From: Methanoculleus methanifontis
GTDB lineage: Archaea > Halobacteriota > Methanomicrobia > Methanomicrobiales > Methanoculleaceae
NCBI RefSeq assembly: GCF_030464365.1
Contig: NZ_VCYI01000002.1
Location: 62,001-126,000, forward strand
Direction: 5' to 3'
Length of the DNA stretch: 64,000 nt
In this document: positions 61,332-64,000 of the stretch, piece by piece
How the letters are laid out: each line of letters starts with the position of its first letter
Position numbering within the stretch: position 1 is the first letter of the stretch
The notes under the pieces: model-generated
What the model saw: only the letters and a program-made list of their open reading frames with translations
Told to the model about the DNA's origin: nothing
Database searches by the model: none
Made by a program: the position numbers and the translations under genes

Positions 61332-61890
61332 TGCCGGAGGGCTGTGCGGCGGCTCCTTTCCTGCGGCTCGGGTCCTGTTACCTGGAGTTTGTCCGTGTTC
61401 CGCCCCGTTGTTCGAGGATTGAAACCTGGAGAAAATGGCATGACGTAAACTACATAGGAGGCTCCGCCCTTTGGCATGCTTGCTCGTCAAGAGGGCCACG
61501 GCTGCTCTCCCGCGGAGAATGCGTCCGTCATCCACCCGATGGACCTGGACTTAAAGCAGCACCCGGCGCTTGCCTCCGCGATTCGGGATGCCGGCAGGCA
61601 TGGATCCCGGCCCCGGTTCTCCCCGACAAGGCCTCTCCTATCAACCGGTGCAGCAGACGTCCCTGATTGACTGGGGCGAATCTCCCGGAGCAAAACGAAC
61701 GGATCCGGCTCGACGTGTAGACGATCGTGACAGAAATCGTTTATAGGGGAACGTTGAGTTCTCATGCATAGATCCCGGAAGGCGGGGCCCACCCGGCCGG
61801 GCGGTGGTGAGGAGATGGACGGGCGGCGTAGCAATACCTGGAAAACTGCCGGACGAATCTGGGAGAGAGCGGTTCTATCGATTGAAAAGC
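61332..61890. other. Intergenic region upstream of the beta-propeller lipoprotein gene
   Basis: About 560 bases. E6 lies at 61711-61757. Frames at 61331-61666 and 61476-61670 have no ribosome site or family match and are not called. After E6 the leader of about 120 bases contains GGGGCCCACCCGGCC, similar to GGGGGTCCACCCGGCC in the leader behind E5. Confidence 0.5.
61711..61757 (+). promoter_or_regulatory. Shared promoter element E6
   Basis: CGACGTGTAGACGATCGTG, then ACAGAAATCGTTTATAGGGG, AACGTTGA. GTGTAG to TTTATA is 25 bases. It points to the lipoprotein gene at 61891. Confidence 0.8.
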
Positions 61891-63054
61891 ATGCTTGTTG
61901 ACGGCAAAACTCATGCAGTCCGTAAAATGGCGATCTCTCTTGCCTTTTTATCTCTCGCCATCCTCACTGCCTCATCAGGATGCCTATCGAGCGACGTTGT
62001 CGCCGACCGCCATGCTCTCTCCGTCACCCGAACCGACGCCGCCGGTATCGAGATCTGGCACGCCGTCTTTGATGGAGGGGGCGACGAATACGGCACCGTC
62101 ATCGTGCCGGTTTCGGACGGCGGCCTGATTGTCGGAGGGTCGGTCAAACAATCTCCGGGAAGCGACGGGCACGCCCTGCTGCTCAAGATCGCGGAGGACG
62201 GCCGGATCGAGTGGAACCGGTCTTTCCCGGCACGGTACGGCGTTGAGGCAGTCGCCGCCCATGCTGACGGCAGTTTCACCGCCGGGACGGGTGACGGGTC
62301 TCTATTCCGGGTGGCCGGCGATGGGACACCGCTCTGGAGCAGCCGGGTTTCGGGGTCTGTGCCTGGAGTCTCCGGTCTGCCGGACGGGGGCATCGTGGCT
62401 GCAGGGAGCAAGCACGAGAGGGATATCTGGGTGGCGGTCGCGAACGATACCGGGTCGCTGCTCCGGGAAGAGACCTACCCGGATCTCGGACGGGGACGGG
62501 CTCTGGGGGTCGCTTCGGCATCGGGCGGGGGATGCATCGTTGCAGGGACGACGGATAGCCATCCGCTCTGGGTGATGCGGCTCGATGGGGAAGGCAACGT
62601 CATCTGGAGCCGCACCTTCGAGGAAGGCCCTGAGTTTATCGGGGTCATGCTTCACCGTATATACTCGGTGCGAGAGAAGCCGGACGGTAGCGTGGAACTG
62701 CTCTATAAGGTCGGCCGGGCCCTGAAGGGAGAGGAAGCCGGAGGATCGATTACGGTCGACCTGACCCTCGCCCGGGACGGCTCTGATATGAGCGTGACGG
62801 AGTTTTATATGCCCTGCCCGGTTGTCCGGGCCTCCGGCGGGGGTTACGCCTGTGCCGCCCTCGAGAGTTCCGAGGGCAACGGTTACACCATGGGGAACCA
62901 TCTCGGGTCGCCGATTCACGTGATGAAATGTGACGATCGCGGTGAGATTGTCCGGGTCAGTGCCGGCACGGAGGCGGAGGTGGAAATCGTCACGGACATC
63001 TTGCAGACCCCGGATGGGGGGTTTGCGGTTCTTGGCGGGTCTACGAAGACCTGA
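61891..63054 (+). CDS. Beta-propeller repeat lipoprotein
   Basis: 387 residues from the ATG at 61891; the frame is open from 61804 and also has an ATG at 61927. A hydrophobic segment ends in a lipobox (LTASSGC). The rest consists of repeats of the SDGGLIVGGSV..DGHALLLKI..DGRIEWNRS type (about six blades), as in surface beta-propellers. It would be lipid-anchored outside. With E6 it is part of the proposed regulon. Confidence 0.78.
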   Translation: MLVDGKTHAVRKMAISLAFLSLAILTASSGCLSSDVVADRHALSVTRTDAAGIEIWHAVFDGGGDEYGTVIVPVSDGGLIVGGSVKQSPGSDGHALLLKIAEDGRIEWNRSFPARYGVEAVAAHADGSFTAGTGDGSLFRVAGDGTPLWSSRVSGSVPGVSGLPDGGIVAAGSKHERDIWVAVANDTGSLLREETYPDLGRGRALGVASASGGGCIVAGTTDSHPLWVMRLDGEGNVIWSRTFEEGPEFIGVMLHRIYSVREKPDGSVELLYKVGRALKGEEAGGSITVDLTLARDGSDMSVTEFYMPCPVVRASGGGYACAALESSEGNGYTMGNHLGSPIHVMKCDDRGEIVRVSAGTEAEVEIVTDILQTPDGGFAVLGGSTKT

Positions 63055-63108
63055 ACCTTCGAGAGCCCGTATGCTCTCCCGGTGCCGACTGCTATCATAA
63101 CCTTTATA

Positions 63109-63128
63109 GTTAGGTCAAACCAAACTAA
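63109..63128. promoter_or_regulatory. Operator 1: MarR gene promoter
   Basis: GTTAGGTCAAACCAAACTAA starts at the end of the TATA box (CTTTATAG, 63102-63109), 13 bases before the ATG of the MarR gene. Nearly the same sequence precedes the Lon gene. Confidence 0.65.
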
Positions 63129-63140
63129 TCAGTATCAACC

Positions 63141-63560
63141 ATGGCGGCGAGACACGAGCACCTGTTCGAAGTGTTTGATCGCCTGATCGCCATCAAGAAC
63201 GAATGCTCCTCCGAGATCTTCTCCGAATGCGGGCTTGTCGACGTGACGGTGAAGCAGGTCGCCTACCTGAAGACGATCGACGAGCACGGCGACGTGACGT
63301 TCAGCAGACTCGCCGAGATCACCAGGAACTCGAAACCCACCGTGACGGAGATGGTTAATCGGTTCGTCCGGATGGAGTGTGCCTACCGCCAGAAGTCCCC
63401 CGACGACGGGCGGGTCACCTACATCCGGCTGACCGAGAAGGGCCGGATGCTGGCAAACGCCGAGCGGAACGCGCTGAACCGGATGATCGAGAGGGTGGTG
63501 CGGACGCTCGATGAGAACGAATTGGATCTCCTGGTGGAGATCTTGAAGAAGGTCGGATGA
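63141..63560 (+). CDS. MarR-family transcriptional regulator
   Basis: 139 residues. A winged helix in the middle (VTFSRLAEITRNSKPTVTEMVNRFVRMECAYRQKSPDDGRV) between helical dimerisation ends is standard for MarR. Its own promoter carries the operator-like 20-mer that recurs before the Lon gene, so autoregulation plus control of the protease is likely. The effector is unknown. Confidence 0.9.
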   Translation: MAARHEHLFEVFDRLIAIKNECSSEIFSECGLVDVTVKQVAYLKTIDEHGDVTFSRLAEITRNSKPTVTEMVNRFVRMECAYRQKSPDDGRVTYIRLTEKGRMLANAERNALNRMIERVVRTLDENELDLLVEILKKVG

Positions 63561-63578
63561 TTTTTGCCCGGCAAAACA

Positions 63579-63598
63579 GTTAGGTAAATGCGAACTAA
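63579..63598. promoter_or_regulatory. Operator 2: Lon gene promoter
   Basis: GTTAGGTAAATGCGAACTAA matches operator 1 at 15 of 20 positions: GTTAGGT, AA and AACTAA are conserved. It lies 16 bases before the ATG of the Lon gene. Confidence 0.65.
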
Positions 63599-63614
63599 AC
63601 AATCCGGAGTCACC

Positions 63615-64000
63615 ATGCACTCACAACCAGACACCAGCAAAGAGCACATCGTCATACCGCTCTTCGAGACCGTGGTCTACCCCGAGACCCGGACGAAGCT
63701 CCAGGTCGAGACGGCCATCGGGGAGGCGCTGATCGCCGCCATGAAGAGCGACGGATCGGCATATGCGGTCGGGCTGACCGCGAAGAGCGAGGCGGAAACC
63801 CCTGGGGATCCGGCCGACGCGCTCTATACGACCGGAAACCTCCTTACGATCGCGCACGTACAGCCTGCAGACGACGGCTACCTGGTCTTTGCGCACGCAA
63901 CCTCCCGGGTGAAGGCCGTAACGCTCTCGGAGAAGGGCGGGCTGTTCTATGCGATCTCCGAACCCCTCCCGGACATACCGGATCTCGACGAGGAGACCCG
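63615..64000 (+). CDS. lon: ATP-dependent protease Lon, N-terminal part (3' end outside window)
   Basis: The frame is open from the ATG at 63615 to the window end, 128 codons. The sequence VIPLFETVVYPETRTKLQVE, then GLTAKSE, TTGNLLTIAHVQP and GYLVFAHATSRV follows the Lon N-terminal substrate-recognition domain. In archaea a soluble LonA-type protease with this domain is found in some methanogens. AAA+ and protease domains would lie outside. The MarR operator in front suggests control by the preceding gene's product. Confidence 0.8.
   Translation, partial: MHSQPDTSKEHIVIPLFETVVYPETRTKLQVETAIGEALIAAMKSDGSAYAVGLTAKSEAETPGDPADALYTTGNLLTIAHVQPADDGYLVFAHATSRVKAVTLSEKGGLFYAISEPLPDIPDLDEET

Noticed and set aside
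61331-61670. Two overlapping short frames behind secreted protein 2
   Set aside because: No ribosome binding site, no motif, and a composition like random GC-rich DNA. They lie in the leader region of the next unit.

Overview
The window comes from a high-GC methanogenic archaeon, most likely of the Methanomicrobiales (a Methanoculleus-like genome). The support is a coenzyme F420 enzyme (CofH), archaeal-type riboflavin synthase, the small subunit of DNA polymerase D, an archaeal signal peptidase, a membrane pyrophosphatase, two ThiC-to-RibH style cofactor blocks, a PGF-CTERM surface protein and GGAGGTG-type ribosome binding sites. No rRNA, tRNA, CRISPR array or intact insertion sequence was found.

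0-5.6 kb is a thiol/arsenic-type island: a DGC-DUF2703 fusion (cut by the window start), an ArsC-like phosphatase-fold protein, a second DGC protein, an ArsF/ArsG-like pair, a 43-residue Cys-rich peptide, a two-gene ABC exporter and a stand-alone DUF2703 protein. 5.7-19 kb is an accessory locus around an iron-complex/corrinoid-type importer: three substrate-binding proteins (and the decayed start of a fourth), a FecCD permease and FecE-like ATPase, three SAM methyltransferases, a putative metal-chelating DUF364 protein, a P-loop NTPase, a DUF5714 protein, and a radical SAM enzyme fused to the C-terminal lobe of a substrate-binding protein without a signal peptide. I propose this as an uptake-and-modification system for a metal chelate, and it is the best candidate for an undescribed system here.

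19-49 kb is mostly core metabolism: cyclophilin, an RNase III-like protein, an OFA transporter with acetyl-CoA synthetase, membrane PPase, PolD small subunit, signal peptidase, CofH, ThiC, PurE, aminotransferases, RibC/RibH, a large TPR protein, a RadC-like protein, a COG1361-type surface protein with a MacB-like ABC pair, DUF2953/GerW homologues, TrpB2 and an NAD kinase relative. A second ArsC-like protein sits here beside an array of short DNA hairpins.

49-64 kb is an envelope region. A nickel/cobalt ECF transporter (CbiM, NikL-like, CbiQ, CbiO) follows a His-rich PGF-CTERM protein. Around it, six promoters of membrane or secreted proteins share one element (GTGTAGA, then GACAGAAA, with the TATA-box position at a fixed distance), oriented with each gene. 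This looks like a local regulon, and a membrane-anchored double winged-helix regulator lies in its middle. The window ends with a MarR regulator and the start of a Lon protease gene, both preceded by matching 20-base operators.
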